Notes: generated by a model not told the origin, from the sequence alone. Shown: positions 55,239-64,000, numbered from the stretch's first letter. The stretch is 64,000 bases of DNA from JAKAGZ01 sp963772675 (GCA_963772675.1 CAVYYF010000011.1:248001-312000), one strand, 5' to 3'. Numbers and translations are program-made.

Positions 55239-56514
55239 TGTTATTACTCCAAGAATTTATTGCGTGATTTTTAATTTCGTATTGTGCCAGTGCGTAATGA
55301 AGAACCTCAAGCACAATGCCCCATTTATAATCCCGACCTTTCGGTTTGCAGTAACAGCCATCCGGAGTAAATTCACGTTTCCAATTTAAGACTTCATTGA
55401 GCGGCTGTCCTAGCAATGGTCTTTCATTTTCAATGGCTCTCATTAGAGTTTCCGGGTTCTCCAAATATTCACACATAAAAGAATAACCCGTATCTCCATC
55501 TGCAGGTACACAACTTAATGAAATTATCCTATAATTGTTTGTTGCCGGACTCAGTTTTATATGATAATCAAACTTTAAAGGATGCCCTAAGTTAGAACAG
55601 GTTGTACCTTCATATTCAAATATAGCTTTAACTGAACTATCATTCAAAAATTGCAGCTTAAGTCTTTGCTGTGACCATTTCTTAAGTGCTTTTAATCCAA
55701 AATTATATTTTGCATTTTGATTCAGTACGCATTCAATTTCTTCAGAATAATTTTCAGGCTGCAGCTTTGAAACATCTTCAATCTGCTTGCGCGGATGTTT
55801 ATAAGTTGCCCTGCGATACTGGCAGGATAAAAGTGAGCAAGTATTGCAGGGGACCAATTCACCGAGGTTCTGAATTTTATTTAAATCCGGCGATATTCCG
55901 AACACGGCAAGTAAAGATTTTTTTGGATTGAGCATTCCTGCTTCCAGGACTTCAATTTTTCCCGGCAGCTGATTTATTTTTTTCTTTATTATCAGCTCGT
56001 TTAGTTTTACTTGTTCTGAAACGTCCCATCCCGTATATCCAGGGCTGTAATGAGGAAGAATAGCGAGTTTCTGTTTATCAGCCCAGGCACAGAAACGTGC
56101 GCCTGTGTTTGTGACTAAATGTTCAACAACAGCAGAACCAAAAATTTCAAGAAAAAAATATTCATCGGGCTTTCCTTCCTGCCACAACTGATGAGATTTT
56201 TCTTCACATTCTTTCCCAGCACTTATTGCCGTAAGAAATGCGCTATGAACTTTACCTTTTGTAAGTTGATCGTGTAATTTTTTTGAAGTGAATTCGACAC
56301 CACTGATCCTGAACTTGCCGTTTTGAATGTCAAGTTCATCTGTTTTTATTACATAGATCCAGGGCTTTCCGTTTTCGGTGTACCATTGTCTTGCCCAATC
56401 TGCAAGTTCCTTTGGTCTTCCTTCAAGCTTGTGATCAGGTGGATAACCAAGCAGGCGTTTGTATTCTGATTCCCTGACATTTATATCAGGGCTTGTGTCG
56501 ATTAGCTCATTCAT
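55231..56514 (-). CDS. MetH-activation-domain-like protein
   Basis: A 427-residue protein. The segment around residues 90-215 resembles the B12-dependent methionine synthase activation domain (PF02965-like): FGSAVVEHLVTNTG, then LPHYSPGYTGWDVSEQ and PKKSLLAVFGISPD. Next is a cysteine cluster VPCNTCSLLSCQYRR (Cys223, Cys226, Cys231) and near the end GCYCKPKGRDYKW. A separate protein of this type could help re-reduce the corrinoid by SAM-dependent methylation or dock with the RACo-like activator. It overlaps both neighbours by eight bases. Confidence 0.75.
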   Translation of the reverse strand: MNELIDTSPDINVRESEYKRLLGYPPDHKLEGRPKELADWARQWYTENGKPWIYVIKTDELDIQNGKFRISGVEFTSKKLHDQLTKGKVHSAFLTAISAGKECEEKSHQLWQEGKPDEYFFLEIFGSAVVEHLVTNTGARFCAWADKQKLAILPHYSPGYTGWDVSEQVKLNELIIKKKINQLPGKIEVLEAGMLNPKKSLLAVFGISPDLNKIQNLGELVPCNTCSLLSCQYRRATYKHPRKQIEDVSKLQPENYSEEIECVLNQNAKYNFGLKALKKWSQQRLKLQFLNDSSVKAIFEYEGTTCSNLGHPLKFDYHIKLSPATNNYRIISLSCVPADGDTGYSFMCEYLENPETLMRAIENERPLLGQPLNEVLNWKREFTPDGCYCKPKGRDYKWGIVLEVLHYALAQYEIKNHAINSWSNNSD

Positions 56515-58183
56515 ATTGAATTGTCTTAAAGGAATCTACCGGGTTGAACTGGCAACCTTCAACAAAATAATCGAAGAAAGAAGGATCGCTTTCAAGCCGG
56601 CAGTGAACTATCTTTTTTATAAGGTTTTCAAGTTCTTCTCGTTTTGATTTTGAAAGAAGCGCAATACTTGCTCCTTCAATTGCAGCATTCCCTATCTGGA
56701 AAATTTTGGAATCATCTATATTAGGTATTAACCCGATTCTCTTTGAAGATTGAATATCCAGGTACCTGCCGAAACCTCCTGCAAGATAAAATGTATCGAT
56801 ATCGTTAAACTTAATTCCGTACTTATTAAAAATACAATGAAGCCCGGCTACATTTGCTCCTTTTGCCTGTGCAAGTTCGTTTATGTCGCTTTCATTTACG
56901 TAAACGTGAGATTCATCCTCAGAATACAAAATAATTTCGTGCTCATCGTGCTCAAATCGGCCGAGTGAATTCATTCTTTTATTTTTCAGTAGTTCGCTTA
57001 AAATATCAACCAGACCCGAGCCGCAGATTCCTTCGGGAATTCCGTTACCTATAACTTTATTCTTTATTGTTCCATCTGCATTTATTTTTACTTTTTCTAT
57101 AGCACCGGGAAGTCCAGGCATTCCGCAGGAAATATTTCCGCCTTCGAATGCAGGGCCCGCGGGACAGGAAGCCGCTAAGATTTTGTCTTTGTTGCCAAGT
57201 ATTAGTTCCGTGTTTGTTCCTATATCCATTATTGCAATTAATTTTTCTTCATTTGCAAGATCGACTGCAAGCATACACGCTGCGGCATCTGCTCCAACGT
57301 GTCCACTGATTATGGGAAGACCGTAAATACGCGCTTTTGGATTAATCGGCAATAGCAATCTTTTAGGAAATCCAGTCAGACTCGTTGTTGTTCTTTTTCC
57401 ATCACCCATTTCAATTTCAGTAATTGATCTGTATGGATTCTGCCCGATTGAATAAACATTCAGGCGGAAGAAAAGATCACGCATAGTTGAGTTGCCGGCA
57501 ACAACCATTTCGTAAATGCTTTTCGGATCAACGGGGAATTCTTCGATAGCGTGTGTTAAATATCCGGCAAGAGTTCGCTGAAGCAGTTTCCCTTTATTTT
57601 CTGTGTCATAATGAATTCGTGACATTACATCCGAGCCGCCGAATCTCTGTGGATTTTCGAAAGAAGAATCTGCAACAATCTCTCCCGTTTCAAGATTTAT
57701 AAGTCGAAGCACGACAGTTGTTGTTCCAAGGTCCATCGCAATACCGTGAATTGGTCCGGTTGTTTTATCAATTTCAATTCCGTCTAAAAGAATTCTTTCG
57801 CCATCTCGAGTTATTGCAGGATCAGGTTTTAGTTTTGTATTGCTGGTAGGAAGTTTCAGCGCTTTAGTTTCAATTCTCATATTGCCGCGGCGCATTGTAT
57901 TGCACCTTATAACTCCCGAATCAGCAATTATCTTTGCCTGGCAGGACAGCCTGAAATTCCCTTTTCCGGAAGGAATAAATTTACGGGATAAATGTGATTC
58001 CTTTGATGTCGGCTCTGAAAGGCATTCCATTCCTTCGGTGATTTCAACCATACATTCCTTACACTTTCCCTGCGTTATGCAGGAAGTTGGCACACGTATT
58101 CCCGCTGATCCTGCGATTTCGAATAGTGAGGAATCTTTTTCCGCTTTTATTTCGTGATTGTTAAAATGTACAGTTATGCTCAT
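56507..58183 (-). CDS. RACo-like corrinoid reductive activator (2Fe-2S + ASKHA/DUF4445)
   Basis: A 558-residue protein. The N-terminal 2Fe-2S ferredoxin domain has Cys35, Cys41, Cys44 and Cys81. The ASKHA ATPase domain (about 145-555) begins GIAMDLGTTTVVLRLINLE and includes VVAGNSTMRDLF, IMDIGTNTELILG and YLAGGFGRYLD. Such proteins use ATP to push an electron onto inactive Co(II) corrinoid, restoring Co(I). It is the first gene of the operon and starts with ATG at 58183; no ribosome binding site is obvious. A 4Fe-4S RamA-type C-terminus is absent. Confidence 0.92.
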   Translation of the reverse strand: MSITVHFNNHEIKAEKDSSLFEIAGSAGIRVPTSCITQGKCKECMVEITEGMECLSEPTSKESHLSRKFIPSGKGNFRLSCQAKIIADSGVIRCNTMRRGNMRIETKALKLPTSNTKLKPDPAITRDGERILLDGIEIDKTTGPIHGIAMDLGTTTVVLRLINLETGEIVADSSFENPQRFGGSDVMSRIHYDTENKGKLLQRTLAGYLTHAIEEFPVDPKSIYEMVVAGNSTMRDLFFRLNVYSIGQNPYRSITEIEMGDGKRTTTSLTGFPKRLLLPINPKARIYGLPIISGHVGADAAACMLAVDLANEEKLIAIMDIGTNTELILGNKDKILAASCPAGPAFEGGNISCGMPGLPGAIEKVKINADGTIKNKVIGNGIPEGICGSGLVDILSELLKNKRMNSLGRFEHDEHEIILYSEDESHVYVNESDINELAQAKGANVAGLHCIFNKYGIKFNDIDTFYLAGGFGRYLDIQSSKRIGLIPNIDDSKIFQIGNAAIEGASIALLSKSKREELENLIKKIVHCRLESDPSFFDYFVEGCQFNPVDSFKTIQYE

Positions 58184-58549
58184 CTGATAATTTATTATAG
58201 TCTTTTTTTAATATTTGACAGGATTATTTACTAAAGTGATAATAATATAATCTTATAAAGATTAATAAAAAAAGATTTCGAAATTCGTTAAAAATTGAAC
58301 TAAATATAGAAAAGATTGAACCATCAATGAAAATCTTGAAGATGAAGTCCGGGCTAAGCTATTAGTAACCCCTTGGTTATCTATAGAGTTAAAGATTAAA
58401 TTAAAATATGTTATTCAATTATGAAATTGAATATTAATTGAGCAGTGTTATATAGTAAAAAGGAAGTCCTAGTTTTTAAGTTCTAATGTTCATAGCACTA
58501 CACTTCTGTCTGAATGATGTGTTTTTGGTATGCTCTTATCTAAAGAGAA
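58184..58549. other. AT-rich non-coding region upstream of the corrinoid operon
   Basis: No gene or recognised RNA. I looked on both strands for a cobalamin (B12-box) riboswitch, a SAM riboswitch and a strong hairpin and found none. Apart from the candidate promoter next to 58194 it holds no feature that I can support. Confidence 0.4.
58194..58221 (-). promoter_or_regulatory. Candidate promoter of the corrinoid operon
   Basis: Read on the minus strand: CTGTCA, a 16-base spacer, then a perfect TATAAT (plus-strand ATTATA at 58194-58199). It lies only about 10 bases before the ATG, so the mRNA would be almost leaderless. No cobalamin or SAM riboswitch was seen upstream. Confidence 0.3.
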
Positions 58550-58843
58550 CTATTTTATTACAGATACTGTGGCTCTGGTTCCTTCCTTATACAGTGGTAA
58601 CAACTCTGACTGACTATTCCATTTTGCTGCTGGTGGTATGGGAATGTATCGGTAGTTTTTATTACCAAAATCAGGCTTTTGGCAGAGAACCCCGGCCTTC
58701 TCTTTAAGTTTTTCTGATCGCATCAAGTTCATGAGAATCTTTGCCTGATTTTTAAAATTTTTACTTAAGGAATTATTATTATCCTGTGACATTGCAGGAA
58801 TAGTGAAGGAAATCAACAATATTGCAGAAAAAAGTAATTTCAT
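58550..58843 (-). CDS. Small exported protein, unknown
   Basis: A 97-residue protein from the ATG at 58843, which follows AAAGGGGG on the minus strand. A signal peptide (MKLLFSAILLISFTIPAMSQ) is followed by a short charged helix (SLSKNFKNQAKILMNLMR), a Pro-rich stretch (RYIPIPPAAKWNSQSELL) and the end ATVSVIK. No family recognised. The frame is open further upstream to 58945 but without a ribosome binding site. It may be a small secreted protein or the remains of a longer one; it is isolated between two empty regions. Confidence 0.5.
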   Translation of the reverse strand: MKLLFSAILLISFTIPAMSQDNNNSLSKNFKNQAKILMNLMRSEKLKEKAGVLCQKPDFGNKNYRYIPIPPAAKWNSQSELLPLYKEGTRATVSVIK

Positions 58844-59183
58844 ATTTATATCCCCCTTTATTTGAATGTAGTTAATTATTGTGGGAATATAATAGCAATA
58901 ATTAGTAGTATTAAAGAATATAGAATTTGTTCCAGAGTTCAACAAATTGAAAGAGAGTGTAGAAAATCTGTTTGAATATCAAAACCTTAAAGCCTTAATC
59001 CTTTTGCCACAAATACATTTACCCGTTCATCATTTTATAAAACCACTGAAAACAAAAAATCATCTGTATGGCTCATATTCGGTAATTTAGCACACTATTT
59101 GATTCCATTTTTTGAGGCATTGGCTTTGAAAGAAAAAATAAAAGGAAGGAAATTTTTTTTAAACGAAGATACGACTATATTTA
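58844..59183. other. Non-coding divergent region
   Basis: Sits between the small exported-protein gene and the histidine-kinase gene. It should contain both promoters; I see only AT-rich sequence, with no clear promoter boxes, repeats or RNA genes. Confidence 0.4.
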
Positions 59184-60317
59184 ATGTCAAAGAGCAACAC
59201 AAATATAAATGGCTGGGCGCAATCCTCGAAAGAACAGGTTTCACTAACCGGTAATGGAAACCGCAATTTAATGAACAGAAAAAAAATATATTGGCTGAGC
59301 CAGATAAGCGGCTGGCTTTTATTTGCAGCCATTAATATTGCTATTTATGCTTCATTCAGTGATCTTAACTGGAGCAGGTTGCTGATCACATTTTACCTGA
59401 GTTTCACTGGAGTATCCTTAACGCACATCTATAGAAGCGTTATCAGGAAAAATGATTGGCTAAATCTGCCGCTAAAGCAAATAATTCCCCGTGTTCTTAT
59501 AAGTAGTGTAATAATCGGCACAATAATAGTCTTGCTCATTTATTCAGTTTACGCTTTTTCAGGACTTTACGCTGTTTCTAAACTCAGACTAGGCGGGTTC
59601 ATTTTCAGTTCTTTTAATATCAGCATAGTGGTTCTTGTCTGGGGATTAATTTATTTCTCCGTTCATTATTTTGAGAATTATAAGAAAGCTGAGATTGAGT
59701 CATTGATCTGGGAAGCAGCTGTAAAAGATTTTGAATTAAAAACTCTTAAGTCACAACTGAATCCTCATTTTATGTTTAATGCATTGAACAGCATTCGCGC
59801 ACTTATCCAGGAGGATCCAAACAGCGCACAAACTGCTGTGACGAAGCTCTCGAATATTTTAAGATATTCACTCAAGATTGAAAGAATAGAAACAATCTCG
59901 CTCGAAGATGAAATGTTAACAGTTGCGGATTACCTTGCTCTTGAAACTATAAGATTTGAAGAAAGATTAAAATATAAAATTAAACTCGATCCGGTTTCAA
60001 GAAATGTTGAAATACCACCAATGATGATTCAGACTCTTGTTGAGAATGGAATAAAACACGGAGTTTCCAAAAGAAGAGAAGGCGGAGAGATAACAATTAA
60101 GTCTGATGTAATTGATTCAAAATTAAAAATTGAAATTAAAAACAGCGGCCAAATAGATACTGATTCATTACAGAAAGCAAAAGGATTTGGCATTAGCAAT
60201 ACTAAACATCGATTGAGTTTGCTTTACGGTGAGAAAGCTGTTTTCTCAATTAAAAATTATTCTGAAAATGAAGTAATAGCTGAATTAGTAATTCCAATCG
60301 GAGGTTCAAATTTATGA
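59184..60317 (+). CDS. LytS/YehU-family sensor histidine kinase
   Basis: A 377-residue membrane kinase of the His_kinase (PF06580) type. Four predicted membrane helices (about residues 33-160) are followed by a short coiled region and the phosphoacceptor box LKSQLNPHFMFNALNSIRAL. The ATP-binding part contains PPMMIQTLVENGIKHGVSK (N box) and KGFGISNTKHRLSLLYG (G box). An in-frame ATG 29 codons downstream is an alternative start. It overlaps its response regulator by four bases. Confidence 0.93.
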   Translation: MSKSNTNINGWAQSSKEQVSLTGNGNRNLMNRKKIYWLSQISGWLLFAAINIAIYASFSDLNWSRLLITFYLSFTGVSLTHIYRSVIRKNDWLNLPLKQIIPRVLISSVIIGTIIVLLIYSVYAFSGLYAVSKLRLGGFIFSSFNISIVVLVWGLIYFSVHYFENYKKAEIESLIWEAAVKDFELKTLKSQLNPHFMFNALNSIRALIQEDPNSAQTAVTKLSNILRYSLKIERIETISLEDEMLTVADYLALETIRFEERLKYKIKLDPVSRNVEIPPMMIQTLVENGIKHGVSKRREGGEITIKSDVIDSKLKIEIKNSGQIDTDSLQKAKGFGISNTKHRLSLLYGEKAVFSIKNYSENEVIAELVIPIGGSNL

Positions 60318-61033
60318 AAGCAATAATTATTGATGATGAAAGACTTGCCCGTGTTGAATTGAAGAGACTTTTATCTCAACACAAAGAAATAAACATTGTA
60401 GGTGAAGCCGTTAATGTTGACGACGCCATAACCAAAATTACAGAATTAAATCCCGAACTGATTTTTTTAGATATACAAATGCCGGGCAAAAACGGATTTG
60501 AATTACTGGAAGAACTTGACAGTGTTCCTACAGTGATCTTTACAACAGCATATGATGAGTATGCTCTGAAAGCATTTGAATATAACGCGCTTGATTATTT
60601 ATTGAAACCAATCGAGCCGAAACGCCTTGAAGAAACCATCAAGAAAGTTATTGAAAGAAACAAAAAAGATACTGTCGCTTCATTAGATCAACCTGTACTT
60701 AAAGAAGAAGACCAGATATTTGTTAAAGATGGTGAAAAATGCTGGTTTGTTAAGCTTGGGACTATTCGTCTGATGGAATCCGAAGGCAATTATGTAAGAT
60801 TGTATTTTGAAGATAACAAACCACTGATTCTCAGGACACTGAATTATTTAGATGAAAGACTCGACAGTAAAGCTTTTTTCCGTGCTAGCAGAAAACACAT
60901 AATAAATTTAAAGTGGATCGAGAACATCGAGCCCTGGTTGAATGGGGGGCTTCTTGTAAAATTGAAAGGTGGAAACAAAGTGGAAGTTTCCAGGCGTCAG
61001 GCAATAAAATTTAAGGAAATGCTGAGTTTATAA
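60314..61033 (+). CDS. LytTR-family response regulator
   Basis: A 239-residue regulator with a receiver domain (about 1-118; the acidic pocket IIDDERLA, phosphorylation site in ELIFLDIQMPGKNGFELLE, switch KPIEPKRLEE) and a C-terminal LytTR DNA-binding domain (about 140-239; IRLMESEGNYVRLYFED, FFRASRKHIINLKWIE, EVSRRQAIKFKE). Overlaps the kinase stop (ATGA). It ends just before a terminator. The target genes are not visible; the S9 peptidase downstream is separated by that terminator. Confidence 0.95.
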   Translation: MKAIIIDDERLARVELKRLLSQHKEINIVGEAVNVDDAITKITELNPELIFLDIQMPGKNGFELLEELDSVPTVIFTTAYDEYALKAFEYNALDYLLKPIEPKRLEETIKKVIERNKKDTVASLDQPVLKEEDQIFVKDGEKCWFVKLGTIRLMESEGNYVRLYFEDNKPLILRTLNYLDERLDSKAFFRASRKHIINLKWIENIEPWLNGGLLVKLKGGNKVEVSRRQAIKFKEMLSL

Positions 61034-61040
61034 GTTCAAA

Positions 61041-61076
61041 AGCATAGTCTGTCGGCAGACTATGCTACATTTTATC
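61041..61076 (+). terminator. Rho-independent terminator of the two-component operon
   Basis: An 11-bp perfect stem, AGCATAGTCTG (61041-61051) with CAGACTATGCT (61056-61066), closed by a TCGG loop and followed by ACATTTTAT. It starts eight bases after the regulator stop. Confidence 0.8.
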
Positions 61077-61150
61077 CGCATTAATTCTTATCTTTGCAGC
61101 AACTATTTTCATTGCTCACCAAAATTCTGAGGGTATTTAAATTGATCTCA

Positions 61151-62965
61151 ATGAAAGATTTTTTCAGGAATCCGGAGAAGACTGGCTATTCGCTTTCTCC
61201 GAATGGGGAATATTTTGCTTTTATGATGCCATGGAAAAACCGGTTGAATATTTTCGTAGAAAAGATCGGCAGCGAAGAAGTTGTTCGCATTACAAATGAA
61301 TCGGAACGCGATGTTGCTGAATATTACTGGGCAAATAATGAACGGATAGTTTATTTGAAGGATTCAGGCGGAGATGAAAATTTCATGCTATTTGCAGCTA
61401 ATATCGATGGCTCAAATAATATCGATTTAACACCTTTTGAAAAAGTGACTGTACAGATTATCGATGAACTAGAAGAGAACGATGAAGAAATGATAATCGC
61501 TTTGAATAAACGAGATTCTACTGTTTTCGATGTCTACAGGATGAATGTTATATCTGGTAAGCATAGTCTCATTGCAGAAAATCCCGGTAATATTACCGGA
61601 TGGCTTACTGATCACGATGGTAAGTTAAGAGTTGCCACGACCACGGACGGAGTAAACTCTAGTCTTCTTTACAGAAAAACAGAAAGTGAGGAATTCAAAT
61701 TAGTAACCACCTGTAATTTTAAAGAAGCGCTTCAACCTTTAATGTTCACATTTGATAATAATTTTTTGTATGTAAGTTCCAATATTGGCAGGGATAAGGC
61801 ATCAATTGTTAAATATGATCCCGAAAATAATAAAGAAATCGAACTGATCTATGAAAATCCGAATGTAGATGTCGAAAATTTGTTGAGCTCAAAAAAAAGA
61901 AAGGTAATTACCGGGGTTTTGTTTTTTACAGAAAAAAGAAATTATCATTTTTTTGATGAACAAAGGAAAAAACTTCAAAACGATCTTGAAGAAAAACTTC
62001 CCGGCTATGAAGTAGTAATTGCAGATCAGAATAAAGACGAAGATAAAATTCTGGTAAGAACTTACAGTGATAAATCGCGCGGCGCATATTATTTTTATAA
62101 TACATTCACAAATGATTTTTTTAAGATTGCGGAGGTAAGTCCGTGGCTTGTTGAAAATTCTCTTGCTTCCATGGAGCCGATAAAGTATAAATCTAGAGAC
62201 GGTTTAACAATTCACGGATATCTGACCCTTCCTAAAAATGTTGAACAAAAAAATCTTCCGACAGTAATTATAGTACACGGTGGTCCGTGGGCTCGAGACA
62301 ATTGGGGTTTCAATCCTGAAGCCCAGTTCCTTGCAAACAGAGGTTATGCCGTTCTTCAAATAAATTACCGGGGGTCAACCGGCTATGGCAGAAAGTTCTG
62401 GGAATCTAGCTTCAAACAATGGGGAAAGAAGATGCAGGACGATATTACCGACGGTACAAACTGGCTTATTTCATCCGGAATTGCAGATGAAAAAAATATA
62501 GGAATTTACGGAGGTTCCTATGGTGGCTATTCTGTACTTGCCGGACTTGCATTTACGCCTGATCTTTTCGCTTGCGGAGTTGATTATGTCGGGGTTTCAA
62601 ATCTCTTTACTTTTATGAATTCTATACCTCCATACTGGAAACCTTTTCTTGATATGTTTTATGAGATGGTAGGCAACCCTGAAGTAGACAAGGAAATATT
62701 AAAACAAGCCTCGCCGGTTTTTCATGTTGATAAAATTAAAGCTCCTTTACTTATTGCCCAAGGTACAAATGACCCGCGAGTTGCTAAAAATGAATCTGAT
62801 CAGATTGTAGAAGCGTTAAAGAAAAGAGGGATTGATGTTCCTTACCTTGTGAAGGATAATGAAGGCCACGGCTTTCACAACGAAGAAAACCGCTTCGAGT
62901 TTTACAGAGCCATGGAAATATTTCTCGGGAAGCATCTGGGTGGTAAAGTAGAGAAAGCTGATTAA
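61151..62965 (+). CDS. S9-family prolyl oligopeptidase-like serine peptidase
   Basis: A 604-residue cytoplasmic-looking peptidase without signal peptide. An N-terminal beta-propeller (GYSLSPNGEYFAF, VRITNESERDV) precedes an alpha/beta hydrolase domain: GGPWARDNWGFNPEAQF, catalytic Ser in GIYGGSYGGYSVLAG, Asp in AQGTNDPRVAKNES, His in DNEGHGFHNEEN. The ATG at 61151 is used; a TTG at 61142 is better spaced from a GAGGG site at 61129-61133 and may be the true start. The last four bases overlap the convergent membrane gene. Confidence 0.92.
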   Translation: MKDFFRNPEKTGYSLSPNGEYFAFMMPWKNRLNIFVEKIGSEEVVRITNESERDVAEYYWANNERIVYLKDSGGDENFMLFAANIDGSNNIDLTPFEKVTVQIIDELEENDEEMIIALNKRDSTVFDVYRMNVISGKHSLIAENPGNITGWLTDHDGKLRVATTTDGVNSSLLYRKTESEEFKLVTTCNFKEALQPLMFTFDNNFLYVSSNIGRDKASIVKYDPENNKEIELIYENPNVDVENLLSSKKRKVITGVLFFTEKRNYHFFDEQRKKLQNDLEEKLPGYEVVIADQNKDEDKILVRTYSDKSRGAYYFYNTFTNDFFKIAEVSPWLVENSLASMEPIKYKSRDGLTIHGYLTLPKNVEQKNLPTVIIVHGGPWARDNWGFNPEAQFLANRGYAVLQINYRGSTGYGRKFWESSFKQWGKKMQDDITDGTNWLISSGIADEKNIGIYGGSYGGYSVLAGLAFTPDLFACGVDYVGVSNLFTFMNSIPPYWKPFLDMFYEMVGNPEVDKEILKQASPVFHVDKIKAPLLIAQGTNDPRVAKNESDQIVEALKKRGIDVPYLVKDNEGHGFHNEENRFEFYRAMEIFLGKHLGGKVEKAD

Positions 62966-64000
62966 GATTTCCCCTTTTTAATTTCTGCTTTCTCTCTTTT
63001 CTTTTTCCACAGTAACCACAAATCAATAAATAAAAGAGTAAAGAAAGGTATATACTCAATCATCTGTGCGAATAGATATTCCTTCCAGATGTTACCTAGT
63101 GGACTAAAGTTCGAAAAATTTATTGTAAACAATAAACTTGTAACGGAATAAAAGTTAAACATCGGGTTTATAGAAGCGATCCACCCTAAATACCATGGGA
63201 ATAATGTTGTACCGAAAATAATCAGAGCAATGAATACGCCGTAAGCGGCCTTTGTAAAATCTTTGTAAAAATAAGAAATCAGTCCAATAGAAATAATAAG
63301 AAGGCCGGCACACACAAACCTTGAATTCTCCGGGCTAAGATAGTTGTGCTTAAGAATGTAATAAATAGAACTATTGAATTCCCATTTTTTTAAATAAGTA
63401 ACGAGGGAACTGAAAACGGAAATATCTTTGTAAATAAATGGTGCGTAACAGCAAGCTGTTATTCCGAGGAATATTAACAAAAAATAAAATGATTTTTTCA
63501 GTCCGGCTTTTTTTAAAATTAAGGGGAAAAGAACTATCGGGTACATCTTTGAAAGAAAAGCCAGGGCAAATGGAACAGAAGCAAAATATATTCTGTCTTT
63601 TTCCATTAGATATAAAAAGAGAAGCATGAAAAATATCCCGATAAGGTCTATGTGAACATTAACGAAATATTCCAGCAATATTAATGGCATCCAGGCGTAA
63701 AGAATAATATTATTCAGATCAACCTGCTTCAGATAAAAAAACTTTAAAAGTAAGAACATTATCATCAGATCAAAGAAAATATAAATTATTTTTAATCCCT
63801 CAGAATTTTCGCCTACTAAGTGATATGCAGATAAAAAAGTTGCCTGAGCCACAGGCGGGTAAATAGTTACCATATTTTTATAAGTTACATCTTTATACAC
63901 CTGGTCACGATATTCTACAAGTTGCGAATCCTGGGGAGCTGTGGTAAAAGGGTTATATCCCTGACTTAAGATTTTCCCTTCCCAGAGATACCTGTAAACA
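62962..64000 (-). CDS. Membrane glycosyltransferase (GT87/mannosyltransferase-like), 5' end outside window
   Basis: The frame stays open to the right edge with no start, so the gene is truncated at its 5' end; the GTG at 63900 is internal. The extra N-terminal part reads VYRYLWEGKILSQGYNPF, the periplasmic-loop motif of polyprenol-phosphate-dependent membrane glycosyltransferases, followed by TIYPPVAQATF. Then come about eight hydrophobic helices and the basic tail KKKREKAEIKKGKS. It probably moves a hexose from a lipid carrier to a cell-envelope glycan; the sugar and acceptor are unknown. Confidence 0.8.
   Translation of the reverse strand, partial: VYRYLWEGKILSQGYNPFTTAPQDSQLVEYRDQVYKDVTYKNMVTIYPPVAQATFLSAYHLVGENSEGLKIIYIFFDLMIMFLLLKFFYLKQVDLNNIILYAWMPLILLEYFVNVHIDLIGIFFMLLFLYLMEKDRIYFASVPFALAFLSKMYPIVLFPLILKKAGLKKSFYFLLIFLGITACCYAPFIYKDISVFSSLVTYLKKWEFNSSIYYILKHNYLSPENSRFVCAGLLIISIGLISYFYKDFTKAAYGVFIALIIFGTTLFPWYLGWIASINPMFNFYSVTSLLFTINFSNFSPLGNIWKEYLFAQMIEYIPFFTLLFIDLWLLWKKKREKAEIKKGKS

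Noticed and set aside
58184..58549. Possible cobalamin or SAM riboswitch before the corrinoid operon
   Set aside because: No B12 box, no matching conserved stems; the sequence is simple AT-rich DNA.
1..64000. CRISPR arrays, tRNA genes, rRNA genes, insertion sequences or prophage
   Set aside because: Scanned by eye on both strands; no regular repeats, no tRNA-like arm patterns, no transposase or integrase coding sequence.

Overview
The window is AT-rich chromosomal DNA from a Gram-negative bacterium of the Bacteroidota/Chlorobi/Ignavibacteria (FCB) group, most likely an ignavibacterium. The evidence is a lipid A pathway with the LpxC-FabZ fusion typical of the group, a type IX secretion C-terminal sorting domain starting NYPNPFNPTT, the long IspG form with an extra central domain, split heptose kinase/adenylyltransferase genes, and frequent but not universal AGGAG-type ribosome binding sites. 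It is mostly core genome. No phage, insertion sequence, CRISPR array or tRNA gene was recognised.

Layout. 1-7652: envelope cluster with bamA (cut by the left edge), two ompH/skp paralogues, lpxD, lpxC-fabZ (split by a one-base frameshift), lpxA and a LipM-like octanoyl/lipoyl transferase. 7670-10672: panB, a dispersed palindromic element, and two secreted proteins. 10886-22265: heptose kinase and adenylyltransferase, tamB, RNase R, and a large exported HEXXH/PD40/beta-barrel protein. 22332-29717: FmdB-type zinc ribbon, a lipoprotein, prs-rplY-pth-hppA and rpsF-ssb-rpsR-rplI. 29793-37126: rpmB, a disrupted Sua5/YciO gene, dnaG, ispG, a NIF3-like gene and a coiled-coil zinc-ribbon gene. 37451-41618: RNase P RNA, recJ, yebC, ruvC, ruvA. 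41619-46794 (minus strand): FAH-family enzyme, an uncharacterised exported protein, clpX, a TPR protein. 46914-49183 (minus strand): ECF sigma factor, anti-sigma-like protein, and two TonB-C proteins, one of them broken. 49396-51911: dxr and rseP.

51960-58183 (minus strand) is the most interesting part: a tight seven-gene operon for corrinoid-dependent methyl transfer. In transcription order it holds a RACo-like reductive activator, a MetH-activation-domain-like protein, a 108-residue unknown, a UroD-family methyltransferase without the usual thiolate zinc ligands, a cognate corrinoid protein, a small protein of the family labelled virulence factor, and a homocysteine S-methyltransferase. It looks like a dispersed cobalamin-dependent methionine synthase fed by an unidentified methyl donor. 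The window ends with a small orphan exported protein, a LytS/LytTR two-component pair, an S9 peptidase and a membrane glycosyltransferase cut by the right edge.

Three genes (lpxC-fabZ, the YciO/Sua5 gene and a TonB-like lipoprotein) carry frameshifts or in-frame stops. Because lipid A synthesis is otherwise complete, assembly or sequencing errors are at least as likely as real decay.
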